Notes: generated from the sequence alone by a model not told the origin. Numbered from the stretch's first letter, positions 1 through 11,357 are shown. The stretch is DNA of 64,000 bases from Roridomyces roridus (GCA_029378245.1 JARKIF010000038.1:1-64000); one strand, 5' to 3'. A program made the numbers and translations.

Positions 1-692
1 ATGGCGTTGAGAGTCCCGCCGAGCTGCTCCAAGTTCTGCGTGGAGCTCCGAATCTGGTCGAAGCCAACTTCTTCACCTGTCTTTTCGGTCGGGATTCTTG
101 GACGACGTCGAGGTGTTGACACATTCATCTCTCCGGCATCTGCGGTTTGGGAAAGCTCTGGAAGAGTACAACAGCGGCGACGCGCTGGATTCCGACCCCA
201 TTATCACGCAGCGCCTCACGTTGCCTTGCCTACAGACACTCTGCTACACTGGTGGGACAGGGTATTCGTGCGCCGCGGACCTGTTGGCGTTCTTGAAGCG
301 CTCGTCAGCACCATTGCGCCACTTGCAATTAACTTTGCATGGGGTGCACATCCACAGCCGTGCCGTTGAATGTCTCCCCTTACTTTCTGGGGTGACCAAC
401 TTGGACATCCTCCAACCAGACCACGAGCTCACAGAACTTCACATCCCTGGTCGCGGCACCCGGTCTCCTCCCGGCTCTCCGCAAACTCAGCATTATAGCG
501 GGTAGAGTCGACTCTGTGGGATACCGCACCATCTTAGACGAACTCAGGCGGCGCCGACGAGTCATTCAGTCTTTTCGACTGGTTGTTGTGGACGACAGTA
601 CTGGGCCGGGGAGGGCGTTGGTGGATTCGTTCCGGGAACTGATGGAGAATGGGATGGATATACATATAGAGGGGCTGCGCTTGTGGAGGTGA
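1..692 (+). pseudogene. F-box/LRR-like protein relic, 3' part
   Basis: The start of the window lies inside a decayed F-box-type leucine-rich protein gene. Frame 3 reads a typical segment (ELLQVLRGAPNLVEANFF) from about base 3 to 90. The match then continues in frame 2 (bases 98-432, with SSLRHLRFG and LTLPCLQTL) and returns to frame 3 from about 435 to a stop at 690-692 (LRKLSIIAGRVDS, then LRLWR). Two frame changes with no plausible intron between them mark it as a pseudogene. The N-terminal F-box lies outside the window. In this family the C-terminal repeats recruit substrates to an SCF ubiquitin ligase; the assignment rests on the pattern of Leu-rich phrases, not on a search. Confidence 0.6.
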
Positions 693-1283
693 GCATATCT
701 CCGTCCCCTCTCAATATTGAGCTACGATGCTTGGATTTCAGAACATGGACCAAAGCGGCGGTCGGAGGGGGTACATCCTAGGTGCGGTCCGTCTGGATTT
801 ACGGACTACCCAAGTCCGCCAGATTCCGGGTGTCATAAACCCTTATATATATGATTGTCCCATTCCTGAACTCCATGTACACCTCGAGACCAGGGGCTCA
901 AAAGTTGTGATTGGTATTTACTACTGTTCTTTGGCACTTTCGTCTGGACCACGTTCTCGGCCGCAACATGGCGACGTCCCCACTTGTAGACGAGCTGAAG
1001 TCACTCAAATCTTCTTGGACATGCAATAGCTCCAAGTCGACATTGGAACAAGAAAAGAGCCTCATTCACACCCATGCCTCGACCCCGTGTCCAGGCTTCG
1101 AGCTGTCCTCGAAGATCTTCTCTGAATGACTTGCCTTCCTTACGACTCCCTCGCTGAACTCTCGGGTCCCACCAGGGATTTTCATCTGGTCGTCTATCCT
1201 GGATCAGAGGGTCTCTGCGAAGAAATTGGGGAACTGTTCGATCAAGATCAAAATCAAGTCAGCCTGGACTCCAAGGGATAGAA
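693..1283 (+). other. Gene-free stretch with a possible second F-box 3' relic
   Basis: No intact gene is visible. Around 1070-1283 short open phrases (LRAVLEDLL, then FHLVVYPGSEGL and EEIGELFDQD) resemble the C-terminal tail of the relic at 1-692 (YRTILDEL, SFRLVVVDDS, ELMENG). This suggests a second, more decayed copy of the same type of gene. The similarity is weak and read by eye. Confidence 0.3.
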
Positions 1284-2127
1284 TACAGTCTTGACTGCAA
1301 CCCCGGTATCGGTTTCGAGATTGTTCGCGCCTTGCTGCAGTCGGACAAGGAGTACCACATCGTTATGGGCAGCCGTTCTGTGGAGAAAGGCGAGAGCGCG
1401 ATGGCCAAGCTCAAGGAGGAGTTTCCCGACTTGCAGAACACTCTCGAGGTCGTCCAGCTCGATTTGACCGACGACCAATCTGTCGAGGGCGTGTTCAAAA
1501 GGATTCAAGACAGCCATGCACATCTCGACGTGCTCATCAACAATGCGGGTAATTTTATTCCTTTTCTTCGTCGAGGACATATTCTGACAATCTGCCAGGA
1601 GCCACCTTCGACCCTGACTGGCAGCGCGGCCTCATCTCCATCCGCGAGAGCTTCACCAAATCCTACGACGTCAACGTCGCAGGAACCAACGTGCTCACAC
1701 ACACCCTGACACCCCTCCTCCTCCTCTCCTCCGACCCGCGCCTCATCTTCATCACCGGCCTCTCCAACCTCTCTCAAGCAGCCGAGAAGTACTTCCCCAC
1801 CGCCCCGCAGCCGGCGGGGTACCCGAAACCCATCCAAAGCGATCTCAGCGGGGCTTCGAGACGATCGGCTACCGCTGCTCCAAGGTCGCGCTCAACATGT
1901 TGATGCTTGATTGGAATTTCAAGCTTCAGGCCGACGGTGTGAAGGTTTGGGCTATTGGGCCGGGGATGCTCGAGACGGACCTTGGCGGGCTGAGAGATAT
2001 GGCGAAGAAGATGCCGGGAATTGGGCATGCGAGTCTTGGAGGGGAGTTTACGAGGACGGTTGTTGAGGGCGCCCGGGACGCGGATGTCGGCAAAATTGTT
2101 TGTCGGGGTGGGATTATTGCGTTTTAG
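1281..2127 (+). pseudogene. Short-chain dehydrogenase/reductase (SDR), broken
   Basis: A classical SDR of the NAD(P)-binding Rossmann fold family. Visible landmarks are GIGFEIVRALL at the start, the NNAG motif before an intron (1549-1598, GT-AG, 50 nt), and the catalytic YRCSK (Y-x3-K) at about 1870-1885. The segment ends GKIVCRGGIIAF and stops at 2125-2127. It is damaged in two ways. The N-terminal strand and the TGxxxGIG glycine motif have decayed to DCNPGIG with no in-frame ATG upstream. Between about 1845 and 1855 the frame slips by one base (PKPIQSDL in frame 2, GFETIGYRCSK in frame 1). The substrate cannot be told. It is a pseudogene unless the slip is a sequencing error and an unseen first exon exists. 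Confidence 0.75.
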
Positions 2128-2680
2128 CTCTTCAATGTCGTCTGTAGCCTTGTGACTCAAGTCGTTCGCTGTGAGATGAAACAGTCTGAAACCTTTAATT
2201 GGGGTTGCTGTACATATGCAAAAAAAACCCGCCCAGACACCAACAGCGCGAAGGAAGGAGTCCAGGCGGATGAGCACGGCCGATGATACACACGATACTG
2301 GTCCGTTTCATTTCCTCTTCGCCGAGGAGATCTGTAGTACCGCGTCTTCGCCGAGAAGATTCGGATCCTATTTCTATATGAGCCGGACTTCTGGGCTCCT
2401 GAGTGGTTCAAAGTCGGCATTCGATGCAGCTTCTAGCCGCTAAATCGAACTTGGCAGAGGAACGAAAGCCGACCTTCGGGATTCCAATCTCAGTGTCGCA
2501 TAAGTAGTGGGATGTTCGATTCCAGGACTGGACGAGTAAATATTTATATCGGAGCCCGTCCATTGATCGCGATCTTCCCGCTTCCAATATCTCGCTATCA
2601 CCTCAACATGAGATGTATTGATTCTGGATCCGCCCGCGGAGCCATCCCTTCCACAAACCTTGCACAACAAGCTTCATGGG
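2128..2680. other. Intergenic, nothing recognised
   Basis: Separates the SDR relic from the secreted-protein gene. I see no gene, RNA or repeat in it. Confidence 0.5.
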
Positions 2681-2687
2681 TATAAAG
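2681..2687 (+). promoter_or_regulatory. TATA box of the small secreted protein gene
   Basis: TATAAAG lies 47 nt upstream of the ATG at 2728, a usual spacing for a fungal gene with a short 5' leader. Confidence 0.6.
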
Positions 2688-2727
2688 CTAGGCAAAATCC
2701 AGGACTGCAAGCAAATCTTGCTCCAAT

Positions 2728-3201
2728 ATGCAGTTCCAAGCCGTCGCCGCATTGATCCTTACCGCCTTTGCCCTCAAAGCCACTGCTGTGAGTCTATCTT
2801 AGCTCGTCACGGTTCGCATCGCTCATCGTAAGTTTGTTGTGCAGATCAAGGTCATGAGTGTCGCAGAAATGAAGCACTGGATCGCCACCACCGACGCGGA
2901 CCTTACTTTCATCGGCGAGCCCGTCGAGAACATTGGCCTCTCGCCTTTGAGGATCACTGTCGTCTACTGTAGCCAGCGTACCTTCAACGTCTGCGGCGGC
3001 GCCTGCAACGTGTACACCGGCGGGGAAACCTGCATCGACGCCCCCAACACCAACTGCCTCTCTGCCACTGCGAATGTCGCGTCCTGCGACAGCTCCGGAT
3101 GTTTTGGCAGTTGCGACGCCTTCGCCTCGTGCGGCACCAGGCTCGATGACAATTTTTGCTTCACGCCGGGGACTGCATCCATCTCTGTCCCGCCCTCTTG
3201 A
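2728..3201 (+). CDS. Small secreted cysteine-rich protein
   Basis: Exon 1 is 2728-2787, exon 2 is 2845-3201, with a 57-nt GTGAGT...CAG intron; the product is 138 aa. Residues 1-20 form a signal peptide (MQFQAVAALILTAFALKATA), and the intron falls exactly at its end. The mature part has ten cysteines, enough for five disulfides, in a pattern with VCGGAC, TCI, NCL, SCDSSGC, SCGTRLDDNFC and a C-terminal FTPGTASISVP. This organisation is common among small secreted proteins of Agaricomycetes, some of which act outside the cell on hosts, competitors or the wall; the actual role here is unknown. A TATA box sits 47 nt upstream. The gene looks intact, while its left neighbour is a pseudogene. Confidence 0.8.
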
Positions 3202-3671
3202 GCAGTTTTGCCACCAAGCTGGCGCCCGGTGTACGTCGTAAATTTAACCGTTCGTTTCCAAGCCTGAGCTTTGCGCATCCATCAGATTCCGGCGTTGTTC
3301 TGGCGGCCCCAGCATTCTCGAAGTTCTCTCACAGTTTTTCCATTTGGTTGAGACAGTTGTCCATTTTTGTGTGTGGGAATGAAACGTGCGGGCGAATTCG
3401 ATTTAAAGCTCTAGATTCTGGTAGAACGATTCGACAGTGGACGATTCTATGTCAATTCTGATGTTCCATCTGAATTGAGTCTCGCTCAAGAATCGATTTA
3501 TTGGTCTGAAACTGGGAATCGAGATACTGGAAACCCCAGATTGTCGGTTCTCGAACAGTCAAGTGGCTTTACGGTACTCTCCGCGCAGCAAGGCATAAAA
3601 TCAAATCAATCGCGAAGAGAGAGTCGAGACTCGACAAGTTCCACCGCTGATACTCACATATCATACAAAGC
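3202..3671. other. Intergenic, convergent gene ends, nothing recognised
   Basis: Lies between the stop of the secreted-protein gene and the stop of the aldo-keto reductase on the other strand. No feature seen. Confidence 0.5.
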
Positions 3672-4987
3672 CTACGCACTCAACTCGGGGGTATCCGCAA
3701 ACGACATATCCGACATCCCAGCAGGGAGCCTCTCCCCTTGGACCGCATCCGCCTTGCTCGCCAACTCCCGCACGGCCTTGATGTCCTCTGCCGACAACGT
3801 GATCGCACCCGCGGCGAGGTTCTCCTCGAGGTACTAGAGGGTGCCGGTCAGTGTTCCACAATACATCGCGGTGGACGGACGACCCACCTTGATCTTCTTG
3901 GTCCCGGGGATCGGAATCACATCATCGCCCTGCGCGAGAACCCACGCGAGCGCAACTTGCCCTGGGGTCGCGTTGTACTTGGCGCCAATCGCTCCAAGGC
4001 CCTCGACTATCTTGAGGATGTTGGGGAAGTTTTCCGTGCTGTATCTGTTCGAACACTCTTGAGCACAGAGAACGGATAAGAAAAGAGGACAAAGGCCCAC
4101 CGAGGGATCATCCGGCGGAAATCATCTGCGGCAAAATCGTTTGGAGATTTCTACGTCTCAATGAAAACAACACTCAAAGACTGTGTGAAAAATACGTACA
4201 AATTGCCCAGTAAGCAGACCCCGTCCAAGGGGCGAATACGCGATAATCTTGACACCTAGCTCGCGCGCCGTGGTGAGAATCCCGATCTTCGGGTCCTCGA
4301 TATCGAGCGTGAAAGGCGAGTATTCGACTTGGTACGCTGCGATGGGGTGTACAGCATGAGCACGGCGGAGGGTTGCGGCTGAGCATTCCGAAATGCCTAT
4401 GTGCTTGACTTTGCCTTCTCTGAGAAGATTTTCGTCAGAAAACGCGATGAAATGGACGTGAAGCGCACTTGACGAGCTCGGCCATGGCGCCAATGGTAAT
4501 CTCAATCGGCGTATTCTTGTCCGGGCGCTGCAGTCGCGTCAGGCAGAGAGATAACTTGTAGAAAAGTACGACCGCACGTGAAGATAGTACAGATCGATGC
4601 AGTCCACACCCAGGCGTGCCAGGGACGACGTCGCCGCCTCACGTACCCGCGCTGGCGAGCCGTCGATAGTGAAATCGGGCTTGAATCCAAACTTGGTGGC
4701 CAGGTAGATCTCCGAACGCTTTCCAGTCCGTTTGAACCTGGGGTTTCGTAAGTGAAATGGTTGCTATAACGATAAGCATGAGAGACGCACCATTTGCCAA
4801 TGAGATCCTCGGAGTCGGCGTACAGGTCAGCCGTGTCCCAGTGGGTGCATCCGGCGGCGTAGGCGGCATCGAGGACTTTGAAGCGGTCCTCGTCGGATTC
4901 TATCGCGCCGTAGAAACCCGATATGCCCATTGCGCCAAAGCCGATGGCTGAGAAGGTTGCGTTTTCGATGCTTCGAGTAGGAGACAT
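3672..4987 (-). CDS. Aldo-keto reductase
   Basis: Seven exons on the minus strand: 4987-4791, 4737-4578, 4527-4469, 4419-4200, 4150-4101, 4044-3888, 3833-3672. The joined length is 1005 nt, exactly 334 codons plus stop, which supports every junction. The product is a cytosolic (alpha/beta)8-barrel NAD(P)H-dependent reductase. The catalytic tetrad is visible: Asp and Tyr in [12 protein letters not shown], Lys in LATKFG, His in DLYYLH. The cofactor-binding end is also present ([23 protein letters not shown]). Length is normal for the family. The start at MSPTRSIEN is preferred because it precedes the conserved [13 protein letters not shown]; an in-frame ATG at 5017 would add ten residues. The carbonyl substrate cannot be deduced. 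Confidence 0.93.
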
Positions 4988-5030
4988 GGTAGATGAGAAT
5001 GAGATGGGGAAAGTCACGATTACGGGTGTT

Positions 5031-5036
5031 CTTATA
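5031..5036 (-). promoter_or_regulatory. TATA box of the aldo-keto reductase
   Basis: TATAAG read on the minus strand, about 45 nt upstream of the ATG at 4987. Confidence 0.5.
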
Positions 5037-6673
5037 GGCGGCCGTTTGATGTCTTCGTCAGCGTCGACCCCTGCCGCATCGTCCTACGCGTCGACGGCAT
5101 AGGGCGGGATCCGGGAATGACGTCCAAGCTTGTTCGGGTAGACGGTACCGGTAAGCTGGACGTCGGACGGACTTCAGTTGGCAGAGGGTCTCGGCGTCGT
5201 CGTACGCGTCGACGGCATCGGTCAGCACAACGTCCGTCGGTTACGGAGATCTGCTGACATCTTGCTGGCATCAGATAAGGGGCTTGCTTTCCTTTTCCAC
5301 AACTTTTGCCTGATTTTTCCTTGTCATGAATCTTCCGACGACCCAAGTTGGACACAGCGCGTTCGGCAAAAAGGCGGCCCTTGTCACCACCATAAATCCC
5401 GTGACCGCGTAAGTACTTGCATCGAAATTCTACATACGCGTCTGCCATACGCCTTTCATCTCACTTGGAACCCTAAGGAAACGCGGAATAATCGGTCGAC
5501 CTCATCAGAAAACACTACTGAACCCAAAATCCCCCGTCGAACCAGCCTCACGACCTCACCAACTCTCAAACAAGGGCCTTAGTAGGGCCGATAGGGCCCT
5601 ACATACCGAGCGGCCAGGACACACAGTGGGGGCGACGCGGGCGACGCAATAACATTGAGGTCGGTGGCGTCTCGCGTGGTAGGCGGATTCAAGTGTGTAG
5701 ACAGACGGTGCAGGTTGGGTACGATGTGATATCCAAATTCTTGTTCAATACACAGAAGAGGGGGTCGACAATAGCGAGCATGAGTGGGAGGCTAAGGCGT
5801 AGGATGTAGGACTTGTATATATGCACTTGTTCGTCTTTACTCTGGAATTCAGCAAGGAGTTACTCTATGTACTTGAGTATCGGGTTCGTATCTGGGCGAA
5901 TCAGGGATAGCTTGCGAGTCGCGACTCATCCAGACCAGGCTGCAGAGACGACGCCGCGGTTCTGCGTAATCTGGGATGAGTAAAATCTGAGAGCCAAACG
6001 CGTCGTTCGCGACTCGACTTTCAATTGGACCTAACCCGGAGTGGCAACGCAGGTTCTGGGGTCTCCTTGAGTGCCTACGGAAGGTCAGGGCGATTCGAGG
6101 CGTCACATTCATGTTAAGTCGGGTGGCTTTGAATTGGTTTGAGCCGACGAGATGCACTGGTCCAGGAGTCTGAATCCTGGTCAAAGCACTCAAGCCTATC
6201 TGCCGCTTGGATTTTAGAAGTAATTACGATGCAGGAAAGTCGGAAGCCGCGCAAGGGTCTGCAGATATACCGAGCCGCATCGCATTGCGCGAATAATGGA
6301 CCCTGAAATCAATGAGCCCGCCATCACGTGAGAACTGGTCTCTTGCTCTCGCATTTCACTCACCGTTGCAGTGTAGTCGTGCAAAGCGCGGCATCCACAT
6401 CTCCTGCACTCAGCAGACTCCCCAATAGTGGAGTACTACCCTCCCCTCGCACGAACTTGCAGGAATATTGCAATTTCCCGAGACGACTCGTCTTGCCACC
6501 ACCCACCGGTTCGAGCTGGTCATAAACCAGCCTTCCTCAGTTACGACCATCGACGCATCCACGGAGGCGTCCCACCTCACGAACAGCTGCGGCTACCCAC
6601 GACCCGAAAGAATTTATCCAGTGAGTAACGCTTCACATTTCGCGGGTGGCACGCTCACCGATTGTCCAAAGCG
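5037..6673. other. Intergenic, short direct repeat, no gene recognised
   Basis: Two copies of a 21-nt unit ending in TACGCGTCGACGGCAT occur near 5080-5100 and 5198-5218. No coding pattern is convincing on either strand. At 6621-6671 a GTGAGT...AAG segment of 51 nt could be a 5' UTR intron of the gene that starts at 6674. Confidence 0.4.
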
Positions 6674-7768
6674 ATGGCCTATAGCTACCCCTACCCCTAC
6701 GCCTACACCTCTCCCCTTCTCCTCCCCTTCTCCTCCTTCTCCCCCACCCACAACGCTCACGCGTCCTTCCCCACCGCACACGCGACGGCCTATGCCACCA
6801 GCCGTTCAAACATCCAAGGGCTGCCACTGACTCTCTCTGCCGCGGCGAGCACTCTCGACGCAAGAACGCGCTGGGAGAACCGGTGGCTTAGGAACCAACT
6901 CCACCACATCCTCGTCGATCCCAGCCAGACAGGCTCCGTCGTGCCCGAAAGGGAAGGGAGCCGTCTGCTCGAAGCTTTGTTGACCGCGCAGCGTACGGGG
7001 ACTGACATGTTATTCCCTCCCCCGGGCCCCGTGGAGGCACGTTTCCAGAGCTGCGCGAACGTTGTCGTGCCTACCGAGGCGGAGAACCACGGGGAGAACG
7101 CAGAGGCTGAAGTGGTCGTCGGGACCTGCGGCGGGTCCAGGGACATGTACATGTCGGTGGTGCCAGGGGCCGCCATCGACGACAGCTCGCGGGTGGCGGA
7201 TTCAGACGCGCTCCACACTGCCGAGTGCCGGGCCCTGTCACCGAGCTCGGACGCGGGCTTGGATGGCATGGACTGGTACCCACACCCGACGCCTGAAGCA
7301 GAGATGTATGGCCAGGCGCTCGTCGATGAGATCATGGCTCCCGGTATGAAGCAGAGGTTCGACAAGCTGGAGGAAGACGCTGGGGAGCGAGCCAAGGCCA
7401 TCGAGGCCAGGAAGGCGGGCACCCTTTATGATTTCATCTTCGCCCTTCTCGAAGAGGGGGAGAACAGTCTAGCAGGTGACAACGACGCTGAGTCGGAATA
7501 TTCTTGGACGGCGTCTAGCGACTTTGTATCGCCGTTATTCGTCGCCTGGGGACAGGAGAATGCGACCGAGGATTCAGACGTGGATGTGCTCGACAAGGCC
7601 GGGCGAAACCAGTGGGACCACTTGGTCATCGAGGACGGTGCGCTTGCCGGCCCTCGCGAGCCCCAGACTTCGGGTTCGGCACAGGAGATGCGAAACGAGT
7701 ATTGCGAGACGTTGGAGGAGATCATCAATTTGCTGCAGGAGGTCGACGCCGTGGTCGAGTCCCAGTAG
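6674..7768 (+). CDS. Hypothetical protein, acidic, 364 aa
   Basis: A single open frame from ATG 6674 to TAG 7766-7768. An upstream TTG at 6662 is in frame but not a likely start. The N-terminus is Tyr/Pro rich (YSYPYPYAYTSP), the middle is low complexity and acidic, and residues near 225-265 (FDKLEEDAGERAKAIEARK) and the C-terminus (CETLEEIINLLQEVDAVV) look helical and may form coiled coils. No signal peptide, membrane segment or known domain is seen. A long antisense open frame at 6790-7422 is a mirror of this GC-rich codon pattern. The family is not recognised; that it is a real gene is inferred from length and bias. Confidence 0.6.
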   Translation: MAYSYPYPYAYTSPLLLPFSSFSPTHNAHASFPTAHATAYATSRSNIQGLPLTLSAAASTLDARTRWENRWLRNQLHHILVDPSQTGSVVPEREGSRLLEALLTAQRTGTDMLFPPPGPVEARFQSCANVVVPTEAENHGENAEAEVVVGTCGGSRDMYMSVVPGAAIDDSSRVADSDALHTAECRALSPSSDAGLDGMDWYPHPTPEAEMYGQALVDEIMAPGMKQRFDKLEEDAGERAKAIEARKAGTLYDFIFALLEEGENSLAGDNDAESEYSWTASSDFVSPLFVAWGQENATEDSDVDVLDKAGRNQWDHLVIEDGALAGPREPQTSGSAQEMRNEYCETLEEIINLLQEVDAVVESQ

Positions 7769-8038
7769 ACGTCGCCCAAGGGGTGCGCCAGTTTGAAGCA
7801 GGGCGCAAGAGATTCATTTGACGACTCCGGAGAAGCATATTGATTGCATGGGGGCGAGCAAAGCCCACGGAGTGTACCATATTGTACTGTTCACTTGCTG
7901 TGTGTGTTGTAAATTATAACCGCCCGCTTTCTTTCCATCTTGAAGCTTGAAGAGTGAAGAGCAGGCGACGAATTGTCCGATGAGGAGGTGAAGTGAGCGA
8001 GTGGCGTTTCCCATCACTTTCTTCTTCCCTCCATGTCT
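7769..8038. other. 3' flank of the hypothetical gene
   Basis: No gene seen. It leads into the first duplicated block. Confidence 0.4.
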
Positions 8039-8390
8039 TCACCGACTTGCCGTCCTCAATGCGCCGGAGGAGCTCAAATCTTCCCTTCTAGTCTCACTCT
8101 TGACTCTACGATGTCCCTCTACGCGAGCCTCGCCTTTCTCCAGGATATCTGGCGATAGTACATGCCTTGGAAGCTCCCGCCCATTCGCTTCGAGGTGGGA
8201 CGAATGGTCCGTAGCTATATCGGATGCGTCGCCTATCCCCACCCTAGACTCTGCATATCGCACCTCCTCACTCGCTCTACCGGGTCGAGGTAGGACTTGC
8301 AGCGATACCTTGGAGATTCAGGTGCGTTTCGACTAGGGTCCGCTGCGCGCATCTCTACTTACAGAAACTGTGCAGTCCTTTGAAGAGCCA
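8039..8390 (+). repeat. Degenerate duplicated block, copy 1
   Basis: Begins TCACCGACTTGCCGTCCTCA and shares long stretches with copy 2 at 8637-8910, including GCGAGCCTCGCCTTTCTCC and TCTGGCGATAG. Near its end a GTGCGT...TTACAG segment looks like a small intron placed after TTGCAGCGATACCTTGG, which reads LQRYL. That resembles the RYLQ|intron junction of the F-box genes downstream. It may be the relic of an F-box gene 5' end, but too little coding sense remains to be sure. Confidence 0.45.
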
Positions 8391-8636
8391 TAGACTGCAT
8401 TTCGGCTGCCGGGTTACGTCTCTGTCTCTGGCTTTCTGCCAGCGTCCAGCGAATCTACGGCTGGCATTCGGATTTGCAGGCTCTCATTCTTATGGACCAA
8501 ATGCAAATGTAAAACGGAGGCGCTGTGAAGGCACCCGGAGTTTCTTAGGCCAAGGTACGTTCTCGACACAAACCCTCCCTCTCGTATCCGGCTCATACGG
8601 TCTCAAGCCTCGCATTGAAGTTTTCTCAGTCCAGGT

Positions 8637-8910
8637 CACCGACTTGCCGTCCTCAATGCTCCGGTGGAGTTTCAAACGTTGCTATTTAGTCTCGCTCTCA
8701 ACTCTGGGATGTCCTTTCACGCGAGCCTCGCCTTTCTCCCGGAAGTCTGGCGATAGACCGACAGTCGGAAGGCTTCTGACTGCCCAAACCAGGCTTATTG
8801 TCGTCGAGAGGCAGGCCTCTACGTAGCAAGCAGCGATAAGATTCAGGTGCGTCCGACTCGGGCTCACTGCCCCCATCTGTGCTTATAGGAGTGCAGTCCT
8901 TTTCGGTCTC
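8637..8910 (+). repeat. Degenerate duplicated block, copy 2
   Basis: Offset by 598 bp from copy 1, with the same order: opening phrase, CTTTCTCC phrase, GTGCGT...TATAG intron-like segment, GTGCAGTCCTTT. An internal deletion makes it shorter than copy 1. Confidence 0.45.
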
Positions 8911-11357
8911 TCGCTTGCTGGGTTAGATTTCCGGTGGCATGCAAATCCTAAGTGGACGCTCCTCTGGATCCATGCGTGTAGGACGATTCAAGATTGGGCT
9001 CTGGTGTGTCTCATATGATCTTCGTCTTTTTTCATGGATCTCTTACAAGTGTACAGGCTTGCGAGGCTGCCCCATCTCATCGGACCACCTCGCCACTCCA
9101 TACTTACCACGCGAGTATGGCCCTCTACCGAATCTCCAGAGGAAATGTCGGCGCCCGCCTCAAGGACTCCGGAGGATGCCGTCCCCTTGGCCGGCTTCTT
9201 CTCACCCGCCTTCTGGACTCCTACCCTGGTGAAGACGGGTGATCTTCGACCATCCAGCCATCCTCTTTACAACGTTCTGTGGTTCTCTGGACCGGAGGCG
9301 CGTGGTGACGAGAGAACACCATCCTCGTACTTGAGGAACAACCAATCCCGTCTGCTCATTGCGAGCCAATTCGTTTGTCCATGCCATGCTTGGGTACTGC
9401 AGAAACCCCGGTACGTCATCGAAACTGGTCTCTCGCTGCATTTGGCTCATACGATTGCCCAGGCTCGAGATCTTTCCTCGTTTCTGCTTCGAGCCTTGCG
9501 GCAGATACAATCTTTGCGTCTAGCCCCTCCCCGCCTTGCGCTGGATTTATTCCATCTGCTTCACCTTGCGGAGGAAGGTGACTGGCCGTCGCAACACCCA
9601 CTGCATTCGAATACTCAAGCCGTCCATGATTTGGTGCCCCTCCTCGGCGTCCATTTCGGTCGAGATTTCTCACCACGGTGGCAATCGCCGCCTTTATTGG
9701 CCCGGCCTGAAGAGCGGCGTCCAGGGATTCTTTCCCTCACTCTGTCGTCGAGGAAGAGCATGCAAATTTGCCCGTATCCGCTCATTGGACCTGTCGGGGC
9801 TGCAGGCTGCAGGCGCTTTCCTTGCGGGGATTTCGGACTCGCTAAGCCCTGGACGCTAAGGATGAAGTCATGCGGCGCTGGGGGCCTAGCTGGCCGGTGG
9901 AAGTGTGTGTCGGCTACGTGCACCGATGCTGGTGTCCCGGCGGTCCACGAGAGAGCGGCGGTGAATTCTCTGGTACTTGCGCAAATCGATCGACGACATG
10001 ATCGATATGTGGACATGGAGATAGATATATGGGACGGACGACAGGACTCGTGGCTAATAACGCCCTTGGGAAAGGGCAAGCCGAATTGCACGAATGGAGC
10101 GATGGGGCACCACGTTCTTCCTCTCCAGAAATGCTTTCTTGTTCTGTTGGTGAGACCATCCTCCCCGAATAGCAATAGGAACAACCTCTTCCGCTTCTAC
10201 CTCGGCGTACCCGACACCCCTCCTCGCACTCCGATGCAGCCTCCCTCCAAACCATCCTCGACGCCCGCTCCTCACCCTCCGTATTAACTCCGAAAGTGAC
10301 TGGGGGCCAGGGAGTCGTCATGTTCTTGCATCCTCGTCCGGTGCGTCCCATGTACTCGTCATCTTCCGCTCAAGCTCATAACATCATGCAGCCAGGCAAT
10401 GCGGCCTGCAGACGCGGAGCCGTCGCTGCGTCCTTTCTGGAAACAGAGACGTGTGCGGCACGACGAGAACCTAAGCGGGCCATATCATTCCTCGACTTGA
10501 GCACAACGAGGATTCATTGCCCCTCCTCCAGCTCGAGGCTCCCTGCGTTTCGTGTTGAGACGAGGACTGCTGGGAGCTCTCTCGCCTGCCTGCGTTGCCT
10601 ATAGGCTATATCGGAGTGAGTCATCTCGCAGACCAGGAGCCGATGTGTGCTGACGAATCCTCTCAGACGTGGGCATCTGGAGCCGTGTCCGCACTCGATA
10701 TACCTCGATACTGGGATTCTCGTCGACTACATAGGCTCGCACCGGCGTTAAGCTTGATTTGCGTCGACCTGGTTCTCCGGTAGCGGTCAACGGACGAGTC
10801 AATGAGGATTGACAACTCTTTTTTGGTCCCGCCCGCAATCCTCCATTGGCTGTGCGATTGGTGCGCTGAAGACTGTTGGCGGTTTCCTCGCGGGATTCCG
10901 GCCAGTGGAAGCGCGTCGGCTGCGTGCATTAGCATGTGCTGGTTTCCCGGCGTTGCATGAGCGAGAAGTCGACTTGGACGAGGGAGGCTTGCGCTTTTCC
11001 AAGGGCGTTATGGATCAAGGAGCGATATCGGGAACCACGTCCTTCCTCTCCCGAAGTGCTTTCTTGTTCTGCTGGTGAGACCACCCTTGTCGTCGTAACT
11101 CACTCAATGCTCATCGACCCAATAGTTCCCTCAGGGACCGGCTTGTCTCGAGTCGTGGCTGCTTCATGGGTGTTACTTTGGTACCCGGCCCGCATGTATA
11201 ATTGGTCATGGAAGTGCCCTGCTGGCACTGGCTTTGGACGAAGGAGGTCGGGCCTGTGAACGATGAGTCGCTTCCTCGAGCTCTGTCGGCTCGCAGATGA
11301 CTGTCTCCCTGCTGGCGTCAGTCGTGTATATAGAGTTGCTACGTGTGGATCGTAGCT
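8911..11357 (+). pseudogene. Decayed, internally duplicated gene remnants
   Basis: This stretch holds long open frames (one of 417 codons at 9034-10287) but none reads like a protein family. It contains a duplication: 9795-10161 and 10840-11086 share a GC-rich segment and then a well-kept 53-bp tail (10109-10161 and 11034-11086, CTTTCTTGTTCTG, GGTGAGACCA). Short Leu-rich phrases (ARIRSLDLSGLQ near 9785) suggest an F-box/LRR origin, which would fit the neighbouring genes. I read it as a graveyard of F-box-type copies; the origin is inference. Confidence 0.4.

Noticed and set aside
6790..7422. 210-codon antisense frame inside the hypothetical gene
   Set aside because: Mirror frame of a GC-rich coding sequence; the plus frame is longer and ends cleanly.
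9034..10287. 417-codon plus-strand open frame
   Set aside because: No family resemblance, no promoter or splice logic, and it overlaps duplicated degenerate blocks in other frames; the length is explained by GC-rich sequence.
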